Part shown: one piece after another, positions 46,976 to 59,316 of the stretch
How the letters are laid out: every line of letters starts with the position of its first letter
Position numbering within the stretch: position 1 is the first letter of the stretch
NCBI GenBank assembly: GCA_030068075.1
Contig: CM057844.1
Span: 1,860,001-1,924,000 of the forward strand
Length of the DNA stretch: 64,000 bases
Direction: 5' to 3'
Source: Paguma larvata
Lineage: Eukaryota; Chordata; Mammalia; Carnivora; Viverridae
The notes under the pieces: model-generated
Database searches by the model: none
Seen by the model: the letters and a program-made list of their open reading frames with translations, nothing else
Told to the model about the DNA's origin: nothing
Made by a program: the position numbers and the translations under genes

Positions 46976-47804
46976 GCTCCCTGAGAGCAAGGCAGGAAAC
47001 TGTTTTGGGGGTGGGATTGGTGGATGGATCAATAGTGATAAAAAACGTGAACCATATAAATGATGCTACATTCTCCCAGCTTAGTTTATATCAACGTGTG
47101 ATCTCGTGCGATACCCCTGTGTCTTTATAAATACATTTATGAACCACAGAGCTGGTGAGCACATGTTGTTTATATGTGTCTCTTTGACACTGATGAGCAT
47201 ATGGTTAGTTGACCATAAAAGATAAATAACTGCTGAGATGTCAGTAACTTGGAAGAACAACGTATTTATGGAAAACACACTCTTCTTTACTTGGAGGGTA
47301 GACACTGATAAGGATGATATCTACTTCAACCAGTAGAGGGCAGGTTTGTCCAACTTGTCAGACTGTTAGATGTAAAACCCAACCTGCCACCAAAATATCA
47401 ATATAAGCCTTGGTCTGCCCACATCTCTCAGCAGACCACAGGGCATGCTGACTGAGGAGACAGGGTGAAGACATTCACCATCAGAGGTTGTGGACACATC
47501 AGCTGGAACCAGCCAGAAGACTGGGGCCATTGGAGAGCCTGACGATGTGATAAAATCCCAGGGGAGAGGTGCTTGGTCCTTTCTGCCTAGTTAATTCACA
47601 TAATGGCTTGGTCGCTTAATTAACTCTAATTGCTTGATTTATTAATTGTTTAATTAATTTTTAATGAGAATAAATGCATGTTTAGTAAGCAATAAATGGT
47701 TTGTAGCTTTCTTGGTTACTTTTTCCCATGGACATCCTCAAACCAGAGAGCATTCACAATTAACAATTGGCAACTGGCTCATGTACCACAAAAACAATGC
47801 ATGC
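46976..47804. other. Unassigned insertion-like segment within the LINE-2 fossil
   Basis: The L2 on the left and right appears continuous without these roughly 800 bases. The segment has no recognised family; 47590-47680 is strongly AT-rich with TTAAT repeats. Confidence 0.35.
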
Positions 47805-48300
47805 AGGAATGTCAAGTAAGGTGCTTAGTGGGCATTGGCCATCATCTTTTGCAGCGTGACCATCAATGGTAACCTTAAGAAGAGAAGTTTGTGTGGTTTG
47901 GAGTGGATTTGGAAGAAAACAGGAGAGTGGGGACTGAAGGCAGTGAATCTTAAGTGACATTCTTACTCTGAGAGTCATGGAATTAGGAGGTGGTGGCTGG
48001 GGAGGGTGATGGCATCAAAAAAGTATTTCTAACATAGGATAAAGAACTGAATGCTTGCATGCTGTGGGGCGAGTGGCAGAATGAGGAGAAGGTGTCACAG
48101 GGAGAGAAATGAGAATTGCAGGTGTGGTGTCCCTGAGCCAGTGAAGGAGACAGAAGCCTAGTGAACACATAAGAGCCTTGCCACAGGGAGTAGGTGAAGG
48201 GTCATGAACTGAAGATGAAGGCAGCTGTGTAGTGAAGATGCCAGGGCTGTGGTTGGCAGAGAAGCTGGCTTAAGTGAGGAAGAACACAAGGGTTTAGTCC
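47805..48300 (-). mobile_element. LINE-2 fossil, continuation
   Basis: 'atgtcaagtaaggtgctta', 'tgaccatcaatggtaacctt' and 'gtttggagtggatttggaag' continue the reversed L2 ORF2 order from the fragment ending near 46975. Very decayed beyond 47960. Confidence 0.5.
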
Positions 48301-48390
48301 AATGAAATTATAAGAAAAGATATAATAAAGATAAAAGTAGAACTCAATATAAGAAACAATTAAACTTTGTTTCATTAAAAAGCTAATAAA

Positions 48391-48582
48391 GGGGGGTGTC
48401 TCTGTGCTTCAGTCAGTTAACTTTGGCTCAGGTAATGACTTCAGTTTGTGAGTTTGAGCCCCACATTGGGCTCTCTGCTGTCAGTGCACACATTGTTTGG
48501 AATTCTCTGTCTCCCTCTCTCTCTGCACCTCCCCTACTCGCCCTCTGTCTTTCAAAAATAAATAAACATAAAATGAAATTTT
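48391..48582 (+). mobile_element. tRNA-Lys-derived SINE (SINEC type), diverged head
   Basis: 'ttcagtcagttaactttggc', B-box region 'gtgagtttgagccccac', CT-rich body and AATAAATAAAC tail. TSD 'aaaagctaata' at about 48378-48388 and 48584-48594. A short deletion removes the part between the A-box region and 'ggctcagg'. Confidence 0.88.
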
Positions 48583-48594
48583 AGAAAAGCTAAT

Positions 48595-50370
48595 AGGTAA
48601 GAAGAATCTTTCCCCCAAAACAGACTATAGAAACAGACCATAGAGGTGGTTTTCTTGATGTGTTTCTACTAAAGCTTTCCATATCCTGCTTCTCTGCCTT
48701 GAGTCAATGCTATTGTTCCTGACCAAGTGTGTGAAAAATATCACCTCTTCTTGCTGACTCATGGCCTCAGGTTTTCATGGACTCGGTCTGACATCGTAGG
48801 AACCTTCGACCACGTTCTGTCCTGCCTAGTGAGCTGGAGTTGGATAACTGCATGATTGTCTTTGTCTAGGTAAGTAAGGCTTTTTCTTTGAAGCACAAAG
48901 TGCCAGATAACAACACTCTTGGTCCGACCCATCTCTCTATACCCAACTAAGACAGTGCAACAGCATCTGCAATGGATGCATTCAGAAGGCTGCTTTGACA
49001 CAGCTGGGCCATATTGAGAGACAAAATGAGAGAGTCTGGGACTCCATGGTGGAAAAGTCATGGTCCCAAGCCTTGCATAAATCAGATTTCCCACTTCAAC
49101 AGACCTGGCAGGTGACATTCCAGCCTTGGGGACAGAGACACACTCCCTCGCAGGCTAGCCCATCCTTTTGTTAGAGTGACTATTTCTCTGAAAAGCCTCT
49201 CTGATTTAGCTGTAAAAGTCTTCTTGGGAAACCTTGGATGACTAGCTATAAATCTGGAATAAAGCAAAAGCAAATCAAACCCCACTTCCAGATGATAATG
49301 GTATGAAACTTGAAAGCAATTCTGATCCCTATAACCAGAGGTGAATAAGCTAAACACTCCAGTCTATGCAGTAGTTGGTTGGGTGAGGTATATGGTGAGG
49401 ACTTCAGTCATTATACAGCATGCACCCATCCACTAGGTCAAACCACTTTCAACTCCACCCCACAATTTAGCCATTGGAGCAAATTTTGGCAACAATGCCA
49501 AATCTTTAGGTTTTTCTGAAAAGAAGTCAGAAATCTCAACTTTTAGTGAAAATGGGTTGGTTACAACATTCTCAAAATCAGTACCAACCTTGAGATTTCA
49601 CTTTTCCAGGAGAAAATTACCCAAATCAGTTGGTATCCTTGCTGTCACAAAAGTTTTAGAACTTCAGTCCCAACACTCATAAAAATAATTCTCCTCTTGA
49701 AAATATCACCAGAAAATGGATTCTTCACTTTAACAAGATTTTCCCAGTGTAGTAAGAGGGAATTCTTGTCTTTGCTCCAACACTGCAGATTTCCATTAAT
49801 GCAATCTTTGCTTGTCTTGGCTTGTATCATTTGGATTTCTGTTTAGCCAAATCTACATGTCCTGTGTGTATACAATTTATTTATTTATTTATTTACTTAC
49901 TTACTTACTTATTTTTGATGCAGGACTTTAATCTGTAACTCTTAAAATAATTGAATTAAGATAGGCTGTGATGGTGGGGATGCAGGCTGCATTGAGCCAA
50001 GGTGATGGAATTTCCATGTATTGTAAATGATAAGATCTAGAGTAGGACTGGGAATGTGGGTGGCTGAGGTGGGTAGAGGGCAAGGCCATGTGATGAGACA
50101 AAGTATGTTACTGCCAGTGAATTGAAGACAGCCTCCATATGGATGCCCATGTGAGACATGGATTGTTTGGGAAGCCGAGATCCAAGGAATGAAGGGTAAC
50201 AGTCCTAGGGATCCTATAAACAACCACTACAAGAAAGAGCAGAAGATGAGGGGGGAGAAGGTCATGCCACACACCAGGTTCAGGTGGTAACAGGACTGTA
50301 GAAGAAATGCATTTGACTAGAGTGGGCTCCTGGGAGGGATGTGGCTTCTCTCAGCTCTTAGCACAGAGGT
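48595..50370. other. Unassigned non-coding sequence
   Basis: No gene recognised. A 119-codon minus-strand frame (48759-49118) has no family resemblance. 49960-50280 may be decayed L2, too weak to call. Confidence 0.4.
49875..49915. repeat. (TTAT)n-(TTAC)n tetranucleotide repeat
   Basis: About five TTTA units followed by about four TTAC units, then TTATTTTT. Confidence 0.93.
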
Positions 50371-50384
50371 AAAATCTTTGTCAT

Positions 50385-50640
50385 ACTTGTGGGGTCTCCC
50401 AGGACCAGCTTGTGGCTACCTCTCAGCCTTCACCCTAGCACTGGGTTCACTGGGATTCAGGCCACAAGCTTCCCCCCAGTCCCCGGAACAGGCCATATGC
50501 CATTCACCCCAGGTCATTGGCATGGACTGCTCCCTTTGGGGAATACCTCCACACTGATTCCCACAGAGATTCACCCTTTTCCTGCATTTCACCAGATCTC
50601 AGCACACCTGTCTCCAGAAGTGGAGTTCAACTGAGGGGAT
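50385..50640 (+). repeat. LINE-2 3' relic
   Basis: 'ggctacctctcagccttcac', 'ccggaacaggccatatgcc', 'ctgctccctttggggaatac' and 'catttcaccagatctcagc' follow the L2 3' region in plus orientation. The overlapping 72- and 81-codon frames are by-products. Confidence 0.55.
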
Positions 50641-53600
50641 CTCATCGGATGTGAGTCTGCAACTGCATTTTCTAAACTCTCTGGGCTCATTTTCCTTACC
50701 TCCCAACGTGCATGAAGTGCTTATCTCATGGCCTAAAGCATGAAGGTGAAAGAGAAGCCATGTGTGAATGGGTCCCACTCAGTTCCTGGGCTTTGAGCAA
50801 AGGTTGCCTAAGTCATAATACATGTAAATGTCCAGTTAAAGAGTGAAATACTATACAAATAAAGATGTTGGCTTGGAATGACCAGTGTCCCCATCAACCG
50901 ACTGTCATTGGAAGGTGAGGCCTTGGTTGGCAATATCAATTCACTTAAGGTCAGTGTTCCTACTCTGCCTGATACAAGGAGGAGTTTGTTCTGAATGACC
51001 TGAGGCAGGCCTCCCATCTCCGTCTGACAACCTGATGTTTCCAGTGGTTCTAAGGATGATGATTACCTCAGAGGGACACCAGCCCATTCTCTGGAAGAAC
51101 AGGTAAATTATCTCCAGAGTTTTCAGCCAAAAATTCCATTGGCGTCCACTGCAGCTGCTCTTGCAGGGGCTTTACTACTTGACCTATAGACTAGAAGTGA
51201 AGGCCAGCTCACCACCTAAATGCTGCTTGGGGGCTTGATAAGCTTTGTGCTACAATCCCATGCCAGCCCCAGAGGAATGTGGCATGCCCAAATGTGTTGA
51301 TTTGTCATCTAGCTCCACAGTTCTGAGTCAAGAAGGGTCCAAGCAAGTCTAAAGAGTACCGAATGGCTAAGAGCAATTTACTCACTGAAAAGAATCACCT
51401 GAAGACAGAATTCAGTTTTCTTTATAGAAGGTCAAATGAATGGAATTTCTGAAGTTCAAAATCTTAAAAATCCAGAGTTGTGCTAAAATTCTAAAATCCC
51501 ACTCACGTCTTTGTAATGCCAAGCTTTGTGGAATTGAGTGTTGGTTAGAAACAGAGTATTTTATTGTTCTGAGTTATTTAACGTTGCTTCAGATGTCCAA
51601 AGAGGTTATTAAGTTAGGCTTCACTTTATAAGAGGGGAATTTTCTAGATGTTTAACTTAAAGAGCCAGATGTCCCCCTCCCCCTGCTGCCAAACACTGTC
51701 ACCCATCACCAATCTCTTAATCCCTTCTCCTTGTGGCTAAAGAAGGGTGAATGACTGAAAGTATCATAAGTCTGGGTAAAGTGCAAGTAAATGTAATCAT
51801 TAAATTTCTTTTCTTGACAACCAATATAAGCCAATTACTTAAGCTGAGCAAAACCTAAGCAGTGAATGGAATTTGGAGGAGGTGACTAGTGTTCCTTGGG
51901 TTTTTAAGGGAGGAAGGACTGACCATCCCTGCAGTGAGAAATAAATCAACCAGAGGGCTCATAAATCCTCTCTGGAATATTGTTATCAGCTTATCTCAGG
52001 TCAACCCCCTCACTTCCTGCATCTCTCAGGTCTTCATATTATATTTTCTCTTAAAAAGCATATGATAATCTAGGCCTGGTTACACAATTAGCCCAGAGGG
52101 TTCACAATGCACTAGCAAGTTTTCTGAGGGCCACCCCTGTGAATTACAGTGGGTCCTAGAGAGAGGCACAAAGAACAGCCAGACCATTGGAATTATTGTG
52201 CCAAAAGTCCAGTTCACATTAGGATGCTGTGACTGGAAAAATGGAAATTCAAGATTGATATCCTGGTGAGGGGAAAATGTAGTGTGTTGAGCCCGGTACT
52301 GCACACTATTCTTGCCACAGTGACTTTGTGCACAGGCCCACTGAACAAGAACAATGCTGGTAGGGGAAAGGCAATACAGGTATCCATGGAATAGACCAAT
52401 TCCTGATTAAGTCATCAATAACTGATGGTGTCATTGACCAAAAATACTTTTTATGTTACCCTCAATGCTCAACCCACCTGAATCCTGAGCACCATGAACC
52501 ATTATCTAGCATCCTTTTCTAAGGTTCAGTTGTGTTCCATGCCTGTACATACTTATTGGTTTTCTCCAACCTGTACTATTCTTCTTCTCTGCCCACCACT
52601 CATCCACTCAGACCTAGAAGTTGGGTGAATGATCATTTCTTTCCAGAGTGCTGGCTTGTGTCAGGATTTTGCTCATGATACACTATACATCATTTTGTCA
52701 CACAAAACATGAAAACTTTGCTGAGATGCATGTCAACTTCAGCAACTCCTTTTTTTCCATCTTCTCAGATTCAAAATTCAAATTTTCCCAGAGGAAGAAT
52801 CTGAGATGCCCAGCTTGGATCAGTTGGTTACTGATCAGGAGCTCTCTGGGAGCAGTACTGAAAGAGACAAGGGCAGTGTAAACCAGGAGGTTTACCATAA
52901 GCCTCCACAGATGGTCAGGGCAAAGGCAAGGCCTTACCTAGGTTTTCTCCTTACAAATAAACTGCTCTTCCAGCAGGGAACACCACACTGCCTTCACAAT
53001 TTTATTTCATAAATAGCTCTTTGTTGCTGCAGCCGGCTGGCTTTGGAAGAAGGAAAGGTGGAATGTGAAGTGGGTGCAGAGACCTTTGGCCTTTGTCAAT
53101 GAACAGACCATCTCCTCATGCACTTATTCTGTTTTGGATAATGTTGAGATTTTATTCACTCTGCGTCACCATAAGACAGCACTCTGTTTCTTGATAAGGA
53201 TACTCTATAGATGAGGTCTGATGGAACCCACTGGAATTTGAGAAATGTTTCCTTTTAAGCCCCTAGTCTAGACACAAATATCCATCTCATTAAGACTGTT
53301 CCCACTCTCGGTAAAAAATACTTCCCTCCTATTTGGAATTGGTACCTCCAAGTCACCTCCAACAAGATGGTTCCAATGCAAAAAAATCAATCATAACACA
53401 GAGACTCCCACCCTAGCCGTCAATTACAGGGCTGGGCAAGTGAACCATGTTGTGTTAGTCCGAGTTCTTTCACAGAATTTTTAAATTGGAACTTAAAATT
53501 CCTTTATGGTAGCAACACTTGGCTAATATGGCCCCAGAGAGACCCTCAATTATACTTCTGTGTTGTGCAGAAGAAAGTCTGAGAGTGATAACAAATTGCA

Positions 53601-54682
53601 GAGAAAACCAGAAATGAGACACAGAAGGGGGAGAGGCCTGACAGTCATTGCTTCCTGGATCCCAGCATCCTGGAATGCTTGCTCTGTCTTGTTCCTTCCT
53701 GTGGTTTGGATACATAAGCCAAAGAATCCTCATTTTTATCCTAAGTTCGTTTGGGTTTGGATCTGGAATCTGAACATTCTGACTTTTGCAGAAACAATTA
53801 GGTGTATAACTGGAGAAATCCAAGCAACAGTTTCCAAAAAAAGTAGAGGTAAGTCATAAAAGAACAGGAGAAGAGTGTCAGGAATCACTGAGATCCCTTC
53901 TCCCCCGTGGCCACAGAGAAGTGGCTGGTTACCTGAGGTGCAGATGCTGTTGGCACCCAGTTCACACCCCCTCAACACTCCCTATCCCAGTGCTGTGGAA
54001 CCACAGCTGTCAGATGACTGTGCCCTCACTGCAAAGCAGGCTGAGGAAGTGACATCTGGCATTTTCCACCTACATAAAAGGGGTCCAGATTTTGGGGCTG
54101 TAGGTAGAAAATTCTCGGGGTATAGGAAGGTGATTCAGATGTCAGGCAGCCAAAAAGGATGATAAATTCCACTGTGAGCCCCCAAAAGGTGAAGTCTGCT
54201 AGTTCTGCTCTCAGACATGACCCTTTAGACCCTGAGGCAATGGAAGTCCTCTGAGAGAGAAGACCCAGAAGCAGTTGGATTACCTAATCAGAGATCTAGG
54301 GAGCCAGAAGAATATAAAACAAATCTTACCAACTTTATTTTCCTTGCCCAAAAATATACAGTAAGAACACCCTGGACTAATATTTCTTCTTTTATTTTTT
54401 TCTTTTCTAAAGAACAATCTCCACCATACTTAACTACTTAGTTCTGAAAGAACAAACTTAGATGCAGTTCACATTCCCAAATCTAGTCATCCAAGGGTCC
54501 CAGGTGCACTTTTGAACTTACTCCAGGTTGTTTCTATGAACAATAATATCCTCCTTTTTTAGTAAACCAATTTTTATTAGATTTATGTCATTTGCAATTA
54601 AATTAATGTGACCCTGAGACTAAATTGTGTTCTGGGCAGAATTTCCTTGTACCTGCTAGCATCCTCATTACACTGAGAAGAT
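50641..54682. other. Unassigned non-coding sequence
   Basis: Four kilobases in which I recognise no gene, RNA or repeat with confidence. Overlapping frames of 95-117 codons on both strands at 53.47-54.16 kb have no recognised family and lack splice context. Confidence 0.4.
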
Positions 54683-54960
54683 GCATCAGTTAGCTTTTGA
54701 TACATAACAAACCTTTCCACAATGCAGTGACTAAAACAATGAGAATTTATTATTGCTCATGAGTCTATATGCTTCCGAACCACTAAGCTGATCTGTATAG
54801 GCCTGGCTGATCTTAGTAGCGTTCACTTACACCTCTGAGGTCCGCTGACAGGTCGGCTGGAAATTGGCTGGCCTAAGATGACCTCAGTCTGGTGGTGAAA
54901 AGTCAACAAAGGAGAAAGGAAAGCAGGAAATAAATCAGACTGCCCCAAGTCATGTTGACA
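54683..54960. repeat. Ancient LTR-like repeat, partial
   Basis: 'cagttagcttttgatacata', 'acaatgagaatttattattg' and 'gacaggtcggctggaaattg' match the same layout as the relics at 555-830 and 18655-19165. Family name uncertain. Confidence 0.45.
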
Positions 54961-55894
54961 AGATGAAAACAGATGCAAATATTGAAAATAACTTCCTTGA
55001 ATCTTATAAATATTGACGTATTAATTATAATCTTCTTATTGCCTAATAAAATCACTCAGGCATATGTATGAAGGAAAACATTTAGCTAAAAGGGAGTATA
55101 TTCTGGGAGTCTGAGTCTGGTGAGGAAAAATATAGAGGATCCAACCCCAGAAGATGCCCTGGAATTTTACTCTTCCAGCTTTATACACATCTACTTGTGA
55201 TCAACTCCCTCAAATTATATAATCTGGCCTGTTGTCGGGACTGAGTTAAATGAAGCATCCCTGCCTCCACAACCAGTCAGGATTCTTTTGAACCATGTTC
55301 TCAGCTGGTCCAGCTATGAAGTGTGTGTCTCCATGGGAACCAGGAAAGTCAAATACATCCCCTATCTACCTGTCCCCCAAAATATTTCAGATTTAGTCAT
55401 GAGGTTTGATGAAAATCTTCAATTATGGCTTTCCTCTAAGTCAAGACATAGAAGAACAGTGATCACATGAATTTCTAAACATAGCAAAGTTCTCCCCCTA
55501 CCCTCACCAAATTAATATTTTTACTGCTTGGTGTTATGGTGTATATTAAAAGATTTTATGAGATTTGGCTCTATAAAACTCATATAAGAATGTAGATTAT
55601 GCTGTTCTCTACATCATAGAGTGTCTTCTTTATGAAGACTCAGAGGAAAACTTCCTTTCTAAATTCAGTATCAGAAATAGCTGGGCTTACCCTAAGCAGC
55701 TGTTTAGCTTTTCTCTTGGATGCTGATAGCCCTGGAGCCTATTGTATTCCCATCACTGCTTACTAAAAAGCTTAGAGTCAGATGTTTGGCCCATCTTTAG
55801 TAAATGAGAAGATCTCATACCTTCTGTGACCCACCACCACTACTGGTTTTCATCATGTATTTCCTACCCTTTTGTTGGGGTAATCAGGTTTGTT
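54961..55894. other. Unassigned non-coding sequence
   Basis: No gene or repeat family recognised. Confidence 0.45.
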
Positions 55895-55914
55895 AAAAAT
55901 ATATGAAATTTTAA

Positions 55915-56496
55915 ATAGCACTCCTAGGAATCTACCCAAGAGACACAGGAATGCTGATGCATAGGGGTACGTGTACCCCAATGTTCATAGCAGCACTTTC
56001 GACAATAGCCAAATCATGGAAGCAGACCAAGTGCCCATCAACTGACGAATGGATAAAGAAGATGTGGTACATATATACAATGGACTACTATGTGGCAATG
56101 AGAAAAAATGAAATCTGGCCATGTGTAGCAACATGGATGGAACTGGAGGGTATTATGTTAAGTGAAATAAGTCAGTCAGAAAAAGACAGATACCATATGT
56201 TTCCACGAATAGGTGGACTTTGTGAGACTAAGCAAAAACCAGGGGGAGGGGAAGAGGGGAAAGGAAAAAAAGACACAGAGAGGGAGGGAGATAAAACATA
56301 AGAGACTCTCAAGGACTAAGAACAATCTGAGGGTGAGGGAGGTGAGGGAGGTGAGGGAGGGGGGAGAGGGGGTGACGGATATTAAAGAGGGCACGTGTTG
56401 GGATGAACACTGGGTGTTATATGTAAACCAATTTGAAAATAAACTATTATAATGAAAAAAAATAGAAAAAAAATAAAAAAATAAAAAACGTAAAAA
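55915..56496 (+). mobile_element. Young, strongly 5'-truncated LINE-1
   Basis: Holds only the last part of ORF2 (a frame from 55951 to the stop at 56299-56301), the 3'UTR with a G-rich tract, AATAAA and a long interrupted A-tail. Perfect 20-bp TSD 'aaaaatatatgaaattttaa' at 55895-55914 and 56497-56516. Same subfamily as the 3.3-kb and 34-kb copies. The perfect TSD argues for recent insertion. Confidence 0.96.
56331..56372 (+). repeat. GGTGAGGGA tandem units in L1 3'UTR
   Basis: About three 9-base units (GGTGAGGGA) precede the G-rich tract, where the 3.3-kb copy has one. Four or more G-runs could form a G-quadruplex. Confidence 0.8.
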
Positions 56497-56516
56497 AAAA
56501 ATATATGAAATTTTAA

Positions 56517-56714
56517 GGTGGCTGGGTGGCACATCTGGTTAAGTGTCTGACTCTTGATTTTGGCTCAAGTCATAATCTTAGAGTTTGTGGGTTCAAGCCC
56601 TGCATTGGGCTCTGTGCTGAAAGTGTGGAGCCTGTTGGAGATTCTCTCTCTCTTCCTCTTTCTGCCCCTCCACCACTCTCTCTCACTCTCAAAATAAATA
56701 AATAAACTTAAAAT
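56517..56714 (+). mobile_element. tRNA-Lys-derived SINE abutting the young L1
   Basis: Head 'ggtggctgggtggcac', 'gtgggttcaagccctgc', CT-rich body and AATAAATAAATAAAC tail. The sequence after the tail ('gatatgtatgcaatttt') resembles the flank before the head ('atatatgaaatttt'), so the young L1 inserted within the SINE's own left target-site copy. Confidence 0.88.
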
Positions 56715-58643
56715 AGATATGTATGCAATTTTGATGTTTTTTTACTTCTCCTTAAAATCGTCAGGATAAATAATTTCTGAGCAGAAATATATCTTAATGT
56801 AAGGATACAATCTTTAGGTAAAGTCATTATCTACTACTACATGCCATGATTGAAATACACAAATCATAGAAGTACATTTTTGATATATGGGTGCACTCAT
56901 GTAATCCACACACTTCTCATGATATAGAATGTGTCTATATCTACAATGTTTCCTGACAAGCAGACTGGCCTTGGGAGCAGGTACATCATTTACCATCTAT
57001 TAGTCCCTGGACACACAGCCCAACTGTCCTGGACATAGTTTCCTGCTGGCAAAAACAGAAACATCATACTTCTCATGTGGGTGGCATAAGGATCCAGGCC
57101 AATGCATACAACATTCCTGGTGAGGTGTCTGGAGAACAATAGATGGTCAACATTTGTCCAGCATAAGCTGCATCTGGAGCACCACACAGACATTCAGAAA
57201 CCAAATCTACACTATGCAAAATACCTCCATAAAAATGGAAAGGTGTAGCCACGCATTCAGATTAATTTAGCAAATATTTGGACTCATAGAAATATCTGAG
57301 TTTTAGATCTGAGTAACTGGACAGTGAATACTCTTTTATAATTATTAAGTAGTCTTTGTTACAACAGAGTTCCCATGTGATCCTAAATCCCGTGTGATCC
57401 TAACTATATCCAAAGTCCTTTTAAAACAAATCCCATCTACCAACCTGAATTTTATTCTCCATAAACAGTTTTCCCGAAAATGGTACACATTGTGCCTTCT
57501 TGATCATTCACTAACTACAGAATGTCCTGCATCATTTTGCCACATTTGGCAAGACTGGTTGAGACATCACTTGAAGATTAAACTGTGTATCTCTGCAGCT
57601 GGGTGGGATTCACTTGCGTTTTGGAAATTAGTTAAAGTCACCAGAAATATTCTGGAAGCATTTAAACAACTGAGAGCTTGAAGCAGAAGTGGTCTTGGAA
57701 ACTTCAAAATCCATGTCTAATAGCATAGTGACCCCTACTTCCCTCTCCTGAATACAGAACTCGTGCTCCCTGAAACTCAAATAGTACTTTTACTTCCTGT
57801 AAAAATTGACTTTTTCTTGGATAAAGGTAAAAAAAACAAGTATACATAATAAATTTAAACTTTTAAAAGATCTTGCCTAATCCCAAATGCTTGAGCAAAA
57901 TATACTTTTTCTCTGCAGTAATGTTGAGCAGAATCTTATAAAAGCCAAAATCTATTCCTTTAGGGCCAGTGAGGTTCTTTGGAGCCAGATGATGAAAAGA
58001 GAAATATCTCAAAAACCAATCCTGTCCCTCAGTTCTGCAGATCCATGGTGAGCCCAAGGTTTGCAAGACCCAGATATTCCTTCTTAAGCATCTCCCTGAG
58101 AACCAGTTGGTGGCCTCCTTGGAGACAGCTGTCCTAAGCCTTATTAGATAACTGCATCCTGCTCCAAAATTGAACAGGATCACCCCTCCCCAGGTACTGA
58201 CAGCTCATATGTCAGGTGTGTTTCCTGCTGCTAATTGGTATATGTTAACCCCAGTCAGTCACTCACCTCAAGCTGTTTAGGGATCTGCATGCCAGACAGG
58301 TGTACCCTTGACAGCTTTTAAGGGGCCTCTGTGTCCTTAACAGAGTGGGTGTAGAAATGGGGCCAGAGATGAGGGTGCCAGGCACAAGGAACACAGATCT
58401 CTTTGTAACATAGGATACATAACAGAAAAAAAATCCATTGTTAATCCATTTGGATGCTCAAAATCTCATATGTCACCCAAAAGAAAAGAACACATACACA
58501 AAAAAATAGATGGACTTCTGGTCAATCTTATTTAATATCTATAGAACTTTCCTTCCACACTGCTCAGAAGGTTGCAATCCTTATATCATCAGATCCAGAA
58601 TTATTTCTGAGTAAACATATAGTTTCCATAACATAATTATGAT
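56715..58643. other. Unassigned non-coding sequence
   Basis: No gene or repeat family recognised. Largest frame is 106 codons (57863-58183, minus), with no family resemblance. Confidence 0.45.
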
Positions 58644-58725
58644 GTCTCTCCTCTCTCTCTATCTCTGTCTCTCTCTGTCTCTCTGTCTCTCTGTCTCTAT
58701 CTCTCTCTCACACACATACACACAA

Positions 58726-58761
<36 letters not shown>
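58644..58761. repeat. Compound (TC)n-(TCTG)n-(AC)n microsatellite
   Basis: TCTC with CTGT interruptions, then ACAC with ATAC and AATC interruptions, ending in about 18 AC units. Confidence 0.95.
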
Positions 58762-58763
<2 letters not shown>

Positions 58764-58869
58764 TTTGGATAAATGCCTATAGAAAAATCTTAATAAAGCA
58801 TAAAAATAGAAAGACACAGATCATATATTCCATCTAGATTGCTGCTAGAGATTTCAATAATGTCCACTC

Positions 58870-59316
58870 TGTGTCATTTCCTATGGCTACTGTAAGAAAT
58901 TAGCATACATTTAGTAGCTTAAAACATTTAAAAAAATTTTAATTTACAGTTCTGGAGGTCAGAGGTTGAAATGGGTCTTACAGGACTGGTATCAAAGTGT
59001 CAAAAAGACTCCAGTAGAGAATCTGTTCCTTGTCTTTTCTAGCTTCTAGAGGTGCCTGCATTCCTTAACTAGTGGCTTCATTGCTCCAACCTCTGTTTCT
59101 ATTGTCACATCTGCTTGTCTTACTCTGAATGCCCTGCTTCCATCTTGTAAGGACTTTGTGATTACATTGTGCCTACCTGCATAATCCAAGTTAATCTCCC
59201 CATCTCAAGACCCTTAACTTAATCATACCAGCAAGGCCTCTTTTGCTATGTCAGGCAATGTATTTCAAGGTTGCAGGATTAAGACATGGACTTCTTTGGA
59301 GATATACTTCCTCCAC
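58870..59316 (-). mobile_element. MaLR-type solitary LTR (ERVL-MaLR)
   Basis: Reversed LTR: 'tgtgtcatttcctatggcta', 'tttacagttctggaggtcag', 'cttctagaggtgcctgcat', 'ccatcttgtaaggactttgt', and the end 'gagatatacttcctccaca'. Non-coding. Confidence 0.7.

Noticed and set aside
53875..54162. 95-codon plus-strand frame near several other open frames
   Set aside because: No recognisable motif; opposite-strand frames are equally open.
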